Positions 10,157 through 18,003 of a stretch of 64,000 bases of DNA are shown piece by piece. Position 1 is the first letter of the stretch. Every line of letters starts with the position of its first letter. Location: assembly GCF_003075525.1 (NCBI RefSeq), contig NZ_QDDR01000001.1, positions 62,001 to 126,000 on the forward strand, given 5' to 3'. The notes under the pieces are model-generated. The model did no database searches. It saw nothing but the letters and a program-made list of their open reading frames with translations, and was not told the origin of the DNA. Both the position numbers and the translations under genes were made by a program. The DNA comes from Pararhodobacter aggregans (GTDB taxonomy: Bacteria; Pseudomonadota; Alphaproteobacteria; Rhodobacterales; Rhodobacteraceae).

Positions 10157-10651
10157 TCAGCCCGCGGCCATCGAGCGCAGCATCCAGGCCGCTTTCTCAT
10201 GCGCGGCGGACCGGGCCGTCAGCATGTCGGCGGTCACCGGATCGCCGCTGTCCTCGGCCAGGGTGATCCCCTCGTGGCAGGCGCGCGACAGCGCCTCGTG
10301 GCGGTCCTTCAGCGCGGTGATCATGGCGGCGGCACCGGCCTTGGCCTTGGTGCCCTTGGCATCGGTGTCGAGCAGGGCGCCCGGCGTCGCGGGGGCCAGA
10401 TGGCCCAGGGCGCGGATCCGCTCGGCCAGCTCGTCGGTGGCGGCGAAGAGTTCGCCGTATTGCGTCTCGGTCAGCATGTGGACGCCGTAGAACATCGGAC
10501 CTTCGATGTTCCAATGCACCTCATGCGTGCGGATCAAGAGGTCATAGGTGCCGCTCAGGATCTCGGCGAGTTTCTCGGCGACGGCTTCGGGGGCCTCGAC
10601 GCCGGTCTTCACCTTGACGGCGCCGGGGGTGACGGTTCGCAGGTCTTTCAT
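10157..10651 (-). CDS. dps: Dps-family DNA-protecting ferritin
   Basis: 164 residues with the ferritin-like four-helix bundle of Dps. The dinuclear ferroxidase residues are visible in RTHEVHWNIEGPMFYGVHML and ELFAATDELAERIRALG, and the helix ending ERIRALGHLAPATP is typical. Dps forms dodecamers that oxidise Fe(II) with peroxide and may coat DNA, protecting stationary or stressed cells. It stands 92 bases downstream of the DUF1328 gene on the same strand, with AAGGAGAA just upstream of its start. No separate EcfG motif was seen, so it may be read from the upstream promoter near 10975-10999. Confidence 0.92.
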   Translation of the reverse strand: MKDLRTVTPGAVKVKTGVEAPEAVAEKLAEILSGTYDLLIRTHEVHWNIEGPMFYGVHMLTETQYGELFAATDELAERIRALGHLAPATPGALLDTDAKGTKAKAGAAAMITALKDRHEALSRACHEGITLAEDSGDPVTADMLTARSAAHEKAAWMLRSMAAG

Positions 10652-10743
10652 GGCAATTCTCCTTGTTCTGTGGGGGTCAGCCGGACACCGGGCGGCGCGG
10701 GAAGGGCGGCGCCGCCCGGGTCAAAGGGGCCGGGTCAGGTCGG

Positions 10744-10917
10744 TCAGACCGGGGGGCTGCCGCGCAGCGCCCGCGCCAGAAGCGCGATGACGAACAGGGC
10801 CAGGAACACGAAGAACAGGATCTTGGCGATCCCGGCCGAAGCCGCGGCGATACCACCGAAACCGAAGACGGCGGCGATGATGGCGATGACAAGAAAAGTC
10901 AGGGCCCATCCAAGCAT
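10744..10917 (-). CDS. DUF1328 small membrane protein
   Basis: 57 residues, beginning [20 protein letters not shown], with two hydrophobic helices joined by [15 protein letters not shown] and a short basic tail. This is the whole of a DUF1328 (YtjA-like) protein; the function is unknown, but the family is often stress-induced. AGGAGACC lies upstream of the start. It is first in a likely DUF1328-dps unit, divergent from the DUF883 gene, with a two-way EcfG-like promoter between them. Confidence 0.85.
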   Translation of the reverse strand: MLGWALTFLVIAIIAAVFGFGGIAAASAGIAKILFFVFLALFVIALLARALRGSPPV

Positions 10918-10974
10918 GGCAGGTCTCCTTCTGCGATTGGGGGCCGGCGTGATTGCTCGGCCTTCGCAGGGTCA

Positions 10975-11038
10975 ACCGGAGTCCGTCGCGGATGGTTCCC
11001 GAAATAATTGCGGGAACCGGGGCCGGGGGCGGGGCGTT
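10975..11038. promoter_or_regulatory. Divergent EcfG-type promoters between DUF1328 and DUF883 genes
   Basis: Plus strand: GGAAC (11013-11017)-N17-CGTT (11035-11038), a full consensus match toward the DUF883 gene. Minus strand: GGAAC (10999-10995) with CGGTT about 16 bases on (10978-10974), a weaker match toward DUF1328. The -35 boxes lie in a dyad, GGTTCCCG (10994-11001) and CGGGAACC (11011-11018), echoing the nepR/phyR layout. Confidence 0.7.
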
Positions 11039-11085
11039 GTCTGGGCGAGAGATAAATTCCCTTCCACCCAGTCGAGGAGATGATG

Positions 11086-11463
11086 ATGGCCCGCGCAACG
11101 CAACCGAGCACCGCCGATCTGAAGCGCGATTTCGACGCGCTGAAGGCGGATCTGGGCAACCTGACGAAAGAACTGCGCGCCTTCGCGCAGGCACAGGAAC
11201 GCAGCCTGTCGCAGCGCGCGACCGAAACCGCGCAGGCCGCGGCGAATGGCGTTGTCGGCACGGCGCAAGCCGCCGCCAACGGCTTCCTCGGCGCGACCGA
11301 GGGGCTGCGCGAGACCGGCGCCCAGCAGGCGCAGAACCTGCGCAGCCTGGCCGAGCAGGCGACCTCGGGCGCCGAGGAGCTGGTGCGCGAGCATCCGGCG
11401 GGCACCGTGGCGGGTGCCGCGGCGATCGGCTTCCTGGTGGGCGCGCTGGCGGCGCGGCGCTGA
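11086..11463 (+). CDS. DUF883 (ElaB/YqjD-like) membrane-anchored protein
   Basis: 125 residues from the third of three consecutive ATGs; GAGGAG (11074-11079) is correctly spaced only from 11086. The body is an amphipathic, Ala/Gln-rich helical region with repeated TAQAAANG units (two near residues 50-65). The C-terminus EHPAGTVAGAAAIGFLVGAL is the single transmembrane helix typical of DUF883. YqjD/ElaB proteins are tail-anchored inner-membrane proteins that associate with ribosomes in stationary phase; a similar stress role is inferred here from the EcfG promoter. Confidence 0.85.
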   Translation: MARATQPSTADLKRDFDALKADLGNLTKELRAFAQAQERSLSQRATETAQAAANGVVGTAQAAANGFLGATEGLRETGAQQAQNLRSLAEQATSGAEELVREHPAGTVAGAAAIGFLVGALAARR

Positions 11464-11465
11464 TC

Positions 11466-11762
11466 GTGGCGCGGCGGCTGGCCCTGCGCAGCGTCTTCGG
11501 CGCGCTGGCCCTCGTGCTGATGGGCGCGGGGGCGGTGCTGTTGCTGCGCGCGCTCTGGCTGGCGATCTGGCCGCTGCTGGGGCCGGTGGGCACCGCGGCG
11601 GCGATGGGGGGCGGGCTGTTCTTCGTCGGCGCCGTGATCCTGGCGGTGGCCTTGCGCCCCCGCGCGGTTCCCCCGCCGCCGCCCGCGCCCAACCCGCTGG
11701 CCGCCGTCGTCGCAGCCTTCGCGCAGGGGTACGGGGCCGGTCAGGCGATCAAGCGGCGATGA
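11466..11762 (+). CDS. Small two-helix membrane protein, holin-superfamily/YqjE-like
   Basis: 98 residues from GTG 11466, two bases after the DUF883 stop. There are two hydrophobic segments (about 8-34 and 40-63), then a proline-rich stretch and a short basic end (GYGAGQAIKRR). In enterobacteria elaB/yqjD-type genes neighbour yqjE, a two-helix holin-superfamily protein; position and topology here are the same, but sequence identity was not tested. It is cotranscribed with the DUF883 gene and ends at a strong terminator. Confidence 0.7.
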   Translation: MARRLALRSVFGALALVLMGAGAVLLLRALWLAIWPLLGPVGTAAAMGGGLFFVGAVILAVALRPRAVPPPPPAPNPLAAVVAAFAQGYGAGQAIKRR

Positions 11763-11763
11763 G

Positions 11764-11789
11764 AAAAGGGGCCTTCGGGCCCCTTTTTC
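11764..11789 (+). terminator. Terminator of the DUF883 operon
   Basis: AAAAGGGGCC (11764-11773), TTCG loop, GGCCCCTTTT (11778-11787) and further T: perfect 10-bp stem, intrinsic terminator directly after the stop codon. Confidence 0.9.
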
Positions 11790-11806
11790 GTCGCGCCGGT
11801 TCGGGG

Positions 11807-12080
11807 GGATGAAATCCCACCCTACAGGGCGTTGTGGCATTTCGTGCCCGCGGAGAAGGGCCCGCCCGGCGGCACGCCGGGCAGCGCCCGCACCGCCCCC
11901 CCGGGGCGGGCGCTTCTCGCCCACCCCGGCGGCACGGGCGCTGCCCTAATCGCGGGAGACGCGACGGGGGACGGAGCGTGCAAAGTCGCGGATGGTGCGT
12001 GCGAGCACGCACCCTACGAGGGGCGGCCTGTGCGGTAGGGTGCGTGCTTGCACGCACCGCTGTAGGGTGGGATTTCATCC
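11807..12080. repeat. Cluster of palindromic intergenic repeats
   Basis: The gene-free stretch 11790-12092 is bounded by a 21-base perfect inverted pair: GGATGAAATCCCACCCTACAG (11807-11827) and its complement at 12060-12080. Inside are two palindromes built on GGTGCGTGC/GCACGCACC (11994-12013 and 12035-12058), each flanked by CCTAC or GTAGG, in opposite orientation. GGGATGAAATCCC is itself nearly self-complementary. This is the look of dispersed REP-like elements rather than a gene; no ORF here is credible. Confidence 0.7.
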
Positions 12081-12092
12081 CACCCCTGCCGC

Positions 12093-14366
12093 TCACCCCT
12101 CCAACTTCGTCAGATCCGCCACGCCGGCGCAGGTCGTGCGGATGCGGTGCAAGAGGTTCAGCCGGTTGCGGCGGACGATCTGGTTGTCGGTGTTGATCTG
12201 CACCGCGGTGAAGAACGCGTCGATGGGGGCGCGCAGCGCGGCCATCGCCGACATGGCGGCGGCGAAATCCTCGGCCGCCATCGCCGGGGCGATCTGCGCC
12301 TCGGCCTGGTCGAGCGCGGCGAAGAGGGCGCGTTCCTCGTCCGTCTCGGCGAATTTCGCTTCGGCCCCGAAGGAATATTCCACCCCGTCCTTGGCCTCGG
12401 CCTGGGTCAGGATGTTGTTGGCCCGCTTGAAGCCCTGCAACAGGTTCTCGCCGTCGTCGGTTTTCAGGAAGGCGCTGAGCGCCTCGGCCCGCTTGACCAG
12501 CAACGTAAGGTCGTCGTTGCCGGGCATGGCGAGGCAGGCGTCGATCACGTCGTGGCGGATGCCCTGATCCTTGAGGAAGACTTTCAGGCGGTCGTGGAAG
12601 AAGGCGAGGAGGTCGGCGGCACGAACTACTGCTTCGCTGACTTCGGCAAGGAGCAGATCGTTGTGATCTTTCATCCGCACCAAATCACCTTTCTTCGCGA
12701 CCATTGCGGCCTCTGCGGCAGCGGGGAACTGCTCAACAAGACCGCGTTCCGCTTCTGCGTGGATCCGATTGCTGTCGGAAAGAACGCGGTCGTATTCTGC
12801 TTGCATTGCTTCAATGCTGGCAAGCGTTTGCCCAGTGCGATGCAGGAAGATATGGTTTGCGAGATTGCTCGTCAGCGGAAGGCTTGCGTCTCGCTCCAAC
12901 ACCAACCGAATAACCCCCAACGCCGCCCGCCGCAGCGCAAACGGGTCTTTCGACCCGGTGGGTTTCTCGTCAATCGCCCAGAAGCCGGTCAGCGTGTCGA
13001 TCTTGTCGGCCAGCGCCACGGCCACGGACACCGGCTCGGAGGGCACCTCGTCAGACGGCCCCAGAGGCTGGTAATGCGCCTTGCAGGCGTTGGCCACAGC
13101 CTCGGGCAGGCCTGCCGCCTTGGCGTAATAGACCCCCATCGTGCCCTGCAACTCCGGGAATTCGCCGACCATGGACGAGCGCAGGTCGGCCTTCGCCACC
13201 CGCGCCGCTTCCTCAGCCAGATCGGGCGAGGCGCCGACCAGCGGCGCGATCTCGCGCGCCAGGGCGGCAATCCGGTCGATCCGGGCCTTCTGCGAGCCGA
13301 GCTTGTTGTGGAAGGTGACGTTGGCCAGCCCCTCGGCCATGCCGGTCAGGCCCTCGTTCCGCACGACCCGCAGGTCGTTTTCCCAGAAGAACTTGGCGTC
13401 CGACAGCCGCGCGGTCAGCACCTTCTGGTTGCCCTTCAGGATCGTGGCGCCGTTGTCGGCCGTTTCGCGGTTCGCGACCGTGACGAAGCGCACGATCCGC
13501 CCCGAGGCATCCTTCAGCGAGAAGAATTTCTGGTGCTCGCGCATCGAAGTTTGCAGCACCTCGGGCGGAAGGTCCAGGAACTCGGCCCCGATCTCGCCCA
13601 TCAGCACCACCGGCCATTCGACCAGCCCCGCGACCTCGGCCAGCAGGCCCTTGTCCTCGATGGGCTCCAGCCCCAGCGCGAAGGCGCGGTTCTTCACCTC
13701 ATGCTCGATCATGTCGGCGCGTTCGGCCGCGTCCAGCACCACGAAGGCGCGTTTCAGCTTGGCCGCGTAATCCTCGAAGGAGGAGACGGTGAAGGCGCCG
13801 GGCGCCATGAAGCGGTGGCCGCGGGTGGTGTTGCCGGCGGTGATGCCGTCGATATCGAGAGGCACGACCTCGGCGCCGGCCTCGGTCACCATCAGGGCGA
13901 TGATCGAATGCAGCGGCCGCACCCAGCGCAAAGCGCCCGAGCCCCAGCGCATCGACTTGGGCCAGGGGAAGCTGCGGATGGTCTTTTCCAGCACCTCGGC
14001 CAGGATCGCCGCCGCCGGGCGCCCGGGTTTCTGGAAATGCGCGACGTAGAAGGCGCCTTTCTTGTCCTCATGGACGTGGAGTTGCTCCATCGTCAGCCCG
14101 GTCGAACGCAGGAAGCCGTCCAAAGCCTGCTGCGGGGCGCCGACTTTCGGGCCCTTGCGGTCCTCCCGCAGGGTCGGGCTTTCGGCGCTGAGCCCTTCCA
14201 GCGCCAGCACCAGACGGCGCGGCGTCGAGAAGGCGCGGGCATGGGCATAGCTGAGCCCGGCCTCGACCAGACCGTCCGTCACCAGCTTGCGCAGATCCTC
14301 GGCGGCGCGGGTCTGCATCCGGGCGGGGATTTCCTCGGAGAAGAGTTCGATCAGGACGTCGGGCAT
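12093..14366 (-). CDS. glyS: Glycyl-tRNA synthetase beta subunit
   Basis: 757 residues from ATG 14366 (MPDVLIELFSEEIPARMQTR). This is the beta subunit of the heterotetrameric bacterial GlyRS, which supplies tRNA binding and the C-terminal anticodon-binding region. Family blocks include FSEEIPARMQ, WPKSMRWG, RPLHSI, EHQKFF, MGVYYAKAAG, ADKIDTLTGFW and DPFALRRAALGVIRL. Residues about 480-582 (bases 12620-12925) are AT-richer, with codon use unlike the flanks, yet the frame is intact. This maps to the variable helical insert before DLLAFFHDRLKVF. It is the last gene of glyQ-membrane gene-glyS. Confidence 0.95.
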   Translation of the reverse strand: MPDVLIELFSEEIPARMQTRAAEDLRKLVTDGLVEAGLSYAHARAFSTPRRLVLALEGLSAESPTLREDRKGPKVGAPQQALDGFLRSTGLTMEQLHVHEDKKGAFYVAHFQKPGRPAAAILAEVLEKTIRSFPWPKSMRWGSGALRWVRPLHSIIALMVTEAGAEVVPLDIDGITAGNTTRGHRFMAPGAFTVSSFEDYAAKLKRAFVVLDAAERADMIEHEVKNRAFALGLEPIEDKGLLAEVAGLVEWPVVLMGEIGAEFLDLPPEVLQTSMREHQKFFSLKDASGRIVRFVTVANRETADNGATILKGNQKVLTARLSDAKFFWENDLRVVRNEGLTGMAEGLANVTFHNKLGSQKARIDRIAALAREIAPLVGASPDLAEEAARVAKADLRSSMVGEFPELQGTMGVYYAKAAGLPEAVANACKAHYQPLGPSDEVPSEPVSVAVALADKIDTLTGFWAIDEKPTGSKDPFALRRAALGVIRLVLERDASLPLTSNLANHIFLHRTGQTLASIEAMQAEYDRVLSDSNRIHAEAERGLVEQFPAAAEAAMVAKKGDLVRMKDHNDLLLAEVSEAVVRAADLLAFFHDRLKVFLKDQGIRHDVIDACLAMPGNDDLTLLVKRAEALSAFLKTDDGENLLQGFKRANNILTQAEAKDGVEYSFGAEAKFAETDEERALFAALDQAEAQIAPAMAAEDFAAAMSAMAALRAPIDAFFTAVQINTDNQIVRRNRLNLLHRIRTTCAGVADLTKLEG

Positions 14367-14392
14367 GGCGGAAACTCTGTTAAGTCGCGAGG

Positions 14393-14896
14393 TTATTGCG
14401 CGGGCGGGGGCGGGCAATCGGCCGGCACCGGATCGCCGTCGAAGGCCTTTTCGCCGCAATGGTTGATCTGCGGCCAGACATAGGCGCGCCCGTCGGGATA
14501 AAGCGCCATCACGCGGTCAAAGCCCCAGGGCGCGTTTTCCTCGACCATCACGGCGCGGGCCTGGCCGGTGGTCAGATCCTCGCCGATCTCGGCGGCGTTG
14601 AAGCAGTCGAACCAGCCGGGGGCGTTCAGGGGTTCGGTATGCGGCCGGTCGACCAGTTCCGGCAGGCCGCCGATGATCTGGAAGCAGGCGCGATACCGCA
14701 GGGGCGAGGACGTGCTGTCGATGCCCTGGAAATCGGCGATCTCCAGCCGGGCGGTGCCGCCGTCGGGCGTGGCGACCTGATAGCCGATCTGCGGCTCCAG
14801 TTCGTCATAATAGCCGTAGACCTGCAGGTAATACATGGCGATGCCCGCGACGGCGGCGCAGACAACGATCATGATCGCGGCGATGCGGCCGGTCAT
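14393..14896 (-). CDS. Small membrane protein between glyQ and glyS (DUF6446-like)
   Basis: 167 residues: one N-terminal transmembrane helix ([20 protein letters not shown]), then a soluble, presumably periplasmic domain with [38 protein letters not shown] and [20 protein letters not shown], and four Cys residues. I believe it is the DUF6446 family, which sits between glyQ and glyS in Rhodobacterales. Its ATG overlaps the glyQ stop by four bases and glyS follows after 26 bases, so all three are one operon. The function is unknown; there is no sign of a tRNA synthetase role beyond position. Confidence 0.75.
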   Translation of the reverse strand: MTGRIAAIMIVVCAAVAGIAMYYLQVYGYYDELEPQIGYQVATPDGGTARLEIADFQGIDSTSSPLRYRACFQIIGGLPELVDRPHTEPLNAPGWFDCFNAAEIGEDLTTGQARAVMVEENAPWGFDRVMALYPDGRAYVWPQINHCGEKAFDGDPVPADCPPPPAQ

Positions 14897-15849
14897 GATG
14901 CGGCGCTTTCGGGCACCCAGCCACCGGCCGTGGTGGTGACGAAGGCGTCGGCGCATTTCTTGGCCAGCGCCCGGACCCGGCCGATATAGGCTTGGCGCTC
15001 GGTGACCGAGATCACGCCGCGCGCGTCCAGCAGGTTGAACAGATGGCTGGCCTTGATGCATTGGTCATAGGCCGGATGGGCCATGACGATGCGCTTGCCG
15101 CTGTTGGGGTCCTGCGGCTCGAAGGCCAGCAGTTTCTCGCATTCGGCTTCGGCATCCTCGAAATGCCGCAGCAGCATCTCGGTCGTCGCGCCGTCGAAAT
15201 TGTGGCGCGAGTATTCCTGCTCGGTCTGGCGGAAGATGTCGCCATAGGTCAGCGGGATCGGCGACCCAGGGTCGTTGAAGGGCATGTCCATGACATGGTC
15301 GATGCCCAGCACATACATCGCCAGACGTTCCAGCCCGTAGGTCAGCTCGCCCGAGACGGGGCGGCAATCATGGCCGCCGACCTGCTGGAAATAGGTGAAT
15401 TGCGACACTTCCATGCCGTCGCACCAGACCTCCCAGCCCAGACCCCAGGCGCCGAGGGTGGGGGATTCCCAATCGTCCTCGACAAAGCGGATGTCATGCA
15501 GCGACGTGTCGATGCCGATCGCGTCGAGCGAGCCGAGATACAGCTCCTGCAGATCGGGCGGGCTTGGCTTGATGAGGACCTGGTATTGATAATAGTGCTG
15601 CAGCCGGTTCGGGTTCTCGCCATAGCGGCCGTCGGTCGGGCGGCGCGAGGGCTGGACATAGGCCGCGGCCCAGGGCTGCGAGCCGAGCGAGCGCAGCGTC
15701 GTCGCCGGGTGGAAGGTTCCGGCGCCCACTTCCATGTCATAGGGCTGCAGGATGGCGCAGCCCTTCGCGGCCCAATAGGCCTGAAGGCGCAGGATCACCT
15801 CCTGAAAGCTGCGGGGCCTGACGGGGCTGTTCTCGGCGCGGGCGGACAT
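14893..15849 (-). CDS. glyQ: Glycyl-tRNA synthetase alpha subunit
   Basis: 318 residues from ATG 15849. This is the catalytic class II core of GlyRS, which makes glycyl-AMP and charges tRNA-Gly. Highly conserved blocks are all present: [96 protein letters not shown] and [12 protein letters not shown]. Length is normal for GlyQ. It leads the glyQ-membrane gene-glyS operon; the intergenic region to 16062 contains the divergent promoters. Confidence 0.97.
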   Translation of the reverse strand: MSARAENSPVRPRSFQEVILRLQAYWAAKGCAILQPYDMEVGAGTFHPATTLRSLGSQPWAAAYVQPSRRPTDGRYGENPNRLQHYYQYQVLIKPSPPDLQELYLGSLDAIGIDTSLHDIRFVEDDWESPTLGAWGLGWEVWCDGMEVSQFTYFQQVGGHDCRPVSGELTYGLERLAMYVLGIDHVMDMPFNDPGSPIPLTYGDIFRQTEQEYSRHNFDGATTEMLLRHFEDAEAECEKLLAFEPQDPNSGKRIVMAHPAYDQCIKASHLFNLLDARGVISVTERQAYIGRVRALAKKCADAFVTTTAGGWVPESAAS

Positions 15850-16004
15850 CGGCGGACCTCGGCTGGACGGGTTCAGCGCCTCAATAGGCGCAGGGCCTGT
15901 CGGGGTCAACGGCAGCCCCGAAAGCCCGGCGGCGCCCATCGCGGAAAAAATGACACGGGCGGGGCCCGGAGGCCTGACCTAACCTATTTTTTATCGGTAT
16001 ATGC

Positions 16005-16025
16005 TTGACGACCCTGCTAGGGTCG
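16005..16025 (+). promoter_or_regulatory. Promoter -35 with overlapping 17-bp palindrome
   Basis: TTGACG (16005-16010) is a good -35 for the plus-strand gene at 16063. It overlaps a perfect palindrome, CGACCCT-GCT-AGGGTCG (16009-16025), placed where a repressor would block the promoter. No regulator was assigned. Confidence 0.45.
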
Positions 16026-16062
16026 CCGGAATCAACACGATCAAACGAGATTTGGAACGACC

Positions 16063-17919
16063 GTGACCGACCGACTAGCCAAAGCCATTTTTGCAGCCCT
16101 GCTGGCGATTGTTTTCGCCCCGGTTGCCGCCCTCGCCCAGGCAACCCATTGGGTGCAGATCGAGGCCCACGCCACGCTCAGGACCGCCGAGGAATTCGCC
16201 ACCCGCTACGAACAGCGCATCGGCCAGATCGCGGGTTTCCGCATCGCCGGCGGCTGGTACGCGCTGGCGGTCGGTCCCTTCGCGACGGCCGACGCCGCCG
16301 AGGCCCGCCGCAGCGAGCTGATCGCCGCGCGTGAGATCCGCGAGGACAGCTACGTCACCGACAACACGATCTATGGCCAGCAGTTCTGGCCGGTCGGCGG
16401 TCAGGCTCCCAGCGCCCCGGTGACGGCGGCAGGGCGGGACGCGGCCCAGACGCCGGCGCCGGTGATCGAGGTGCCCACGGCCGAGACGCCGGTCACCGAG
16501 CCCATCGTCGCGCCCGAGCCCGCGCCCGCCGAGCCCGAGGTCATCGCGACCCCCGCCGCCCCGGCGCAGCCCGCGCTGGCCGATCTGCCGGATGAACCCC
16601 TGGCCGAGGCCCGGCGTCTGGAGGCTCAGCTCAGCCGCGACGAGCGGGCCGAGATCCAGGTGGCGCTGCAATGGTACGGCTTCTACCGCGGCGGCATTGA
16701 TGCCGCGTTCGGGCCCGGCACCCGCGGCGCGATCCAGAACTGGCAGCGCGCCAACAATTTCGAGCCCACCGGCTTCCTGTCGACCCGCGCCCGGGCGACG
16801 CTGATCCGCGGCTATGAATCGGCCGTGGCCCGCTATGCCTTCGGCCCGTTCCGCGACGAGGCCGCCGGGATCGAGATCACCCTGCCGCTGGGCATGGTGG
16901 AATTCGACCATCACGAGACCCCCTTCGCGCATTTCCGCTCGATCAACGACAGCGGCATGCGCGTGCTGCTCATCAGCCAGGAAGGCACGCAGAGCACCTT
17001 CTACGGGCTCTACGAGATCCTGCAGACGCTGGAAGTGATCCCGCTGGAAGGCGAGCGTGACCGCAGCCGCACCAGCTTTACCATCGACGGCCGCAGCGCC
17101 ACGCAGCGCGCCCATGTCGAGGCCCGGCTGAACGACGGCCAGATCAAGGGCTGGATCCTGCTCTGGGGGCCCTCGGCCGATGCCGACGCCGAGGTCATCA
17201 TGGCGACGATGCGCGACAGCTTCCGTCCGATCGCCGGTGTCCTGCCGTCGAGCGCCGGGGCCACCGCCTCGACCGTCGCCCGCCGCGATCTGGTCTCGGG
17301 GCTGGAAGTGCGCCGCCCTGAACGCTCGCGCTCGGGCTTCTTCGTGGATTCGACCGGCACGGTCGTGACCACCGCCGAGGCCGTGGCGATGTGCGACCGC
17401 GTGACCATCGACGAGGCGTATCGCGCCCGCGTCGCCGCGGTGGACGAGGCGCTGGGCGTCGCGGTGCTGACGCCCGAGGATCCGCTGGTGCCCCTGGCCT
17501 TCGCGCAATTCGCCGCCGCCTCGCCCGCGCCGGGCAGCGAGATCCGCGTCTCGGGCTTCAGCTATCAGGACACGCTGACCCGGCCGATCGTCAGCTTCGG
17601 CAGCCTGAGCGAGATGACCGGTCTGAACGGCGAGGCCGAGCTGCGCCGCCTGACGCTGGCGGCCGAGCCGGGCGATACCGGTGGTCCGGTCTTCGACCCG
17701 AACGGCGCCGTCATGGGCATGCTGCTGCCCCGCCCCGAGACCCCCGGCCGCATCCTGCCCGACGACGTGAACTTCGCCGTCAGCAGCGAGGCCATCCAGT
17801 CGGTGCTGACCGGCGCCGGGACCCGGCCCAGCGTCAGCCGCAATGCCTCGCCGGTTTCGGCCGAGATGCTGACGCGGATGTCGGGTGACCTGACGGTCCT
17901 CGTCTCCTGCTGGAACTGA
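16063..17919 (+). CDS. Exported SPOR/PG-binding protein with a degenerate trypsin-like domain
   Basis: 618 residues, GTG start at 16063. Signal peptide (FAALLAIVFAPVAALAQA), a SPOR-like repeat (about 27-105), a Pro/Glu linker, and a peptidoglycan-binding domain (about 190-250; LQWYGFYRGGIDAAFGPGTR). A trypsin/HtrA-like domain follows (about 415-600). In the trypsin fold each catalytic position appears replaced: VVTTAEAV has Glu439 where TNxHVV has His, ALGVAVL has Gly465 where DLAVL has Asp, and PGDTGGPV has Thr539 where GNSGGP has Ser. It is therefore likely a structural or binding pseudoprotease at the cell wall. Single gene, divergent from glyQ. Confidence 0.8.
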   Translation: MTDRLAKAIFAALLAIVFAPVAALAQATHWVQIEAHATLRTAEEFATRYEQRIGQIAGFRIAGGWYALAVGPFATADAAEARRSELIAAREIREDSYVTDNTIYGQQFWPVGGQAPSAPVTAAGRDAAQTPAPVIEVPTAETPVTEPIVAPEPAPAEPEVIATPAAPAQPALADLPDEPLAEARRLEAQLSRDERAEIQVALQWYGFYRGGIDAAFGPGTRGAIQNWQRANNFEPTGFLSTRARATLIRGYESAVARYAFGPFRDEAAGIEITLPLGMVEFDHHETPFAHFRSINDSGMRVLLISQEGTQSTFYGLYEILQTLEVIPLEGERDRSRTSFTIDGRSATQRAHVEARLNDGQIKGWILLWGPSADADAEVIMATMRDSFRPIAGVLPSSAGATASTVARRDLVSGLEVRRPERSRSGFFVDSTGTVVTTAEAVAMCDRVTIDEAYRARVAAVDEALGVAVLTPEDPLVPLAFAQFAAASPAPGSEIRVSGFSYQDTLTRPIVSFGSLSEMTGLNGEAELRRLTLAAEPGDTGGPVFDPNGAVMGMLLPRPETPGRILPDDVNFAVSSEAIQSVLTGAGTRPSVSRNASPVSAEMLTRMSGDLTVLVSCWN

Positions 17920-17972
17920 GCAAAGGGGGAGCGGGCGCAGGCTCGCTCCCGCCCGCCCACCCCGCTCGCCTG

Positions 17973-17994
17973 CGCCCGCCCTTCAAGGCGGGCG
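17973..17994. terminator. Hairpin between convergent genes
   Basis: CGCCCGCC (17973-17980), six-base loop, GGCGGGCG (17987-17994). It sits between two convergent stops; the lack of a T-run makes it a weak terminator call. Confidence 0.4.
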
Positions 17995-18003
17995 TCTCGC
18001 GTT

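Noticed and set aside
12620-12925. Insertion sequence or pseudogene in glyS
   Set aside because: The frame stays open, no terminal inverted repeats or transposase are visible, and GlyS normally has a variable insert here. Kept only as a compositional anomaly.
12147-14483. 778-codon plus-strand frame over glyS
   Set aside because: Antisense shadow; the glyS reading is supported by conserved motifs throughout, including across the AT-rich segment.
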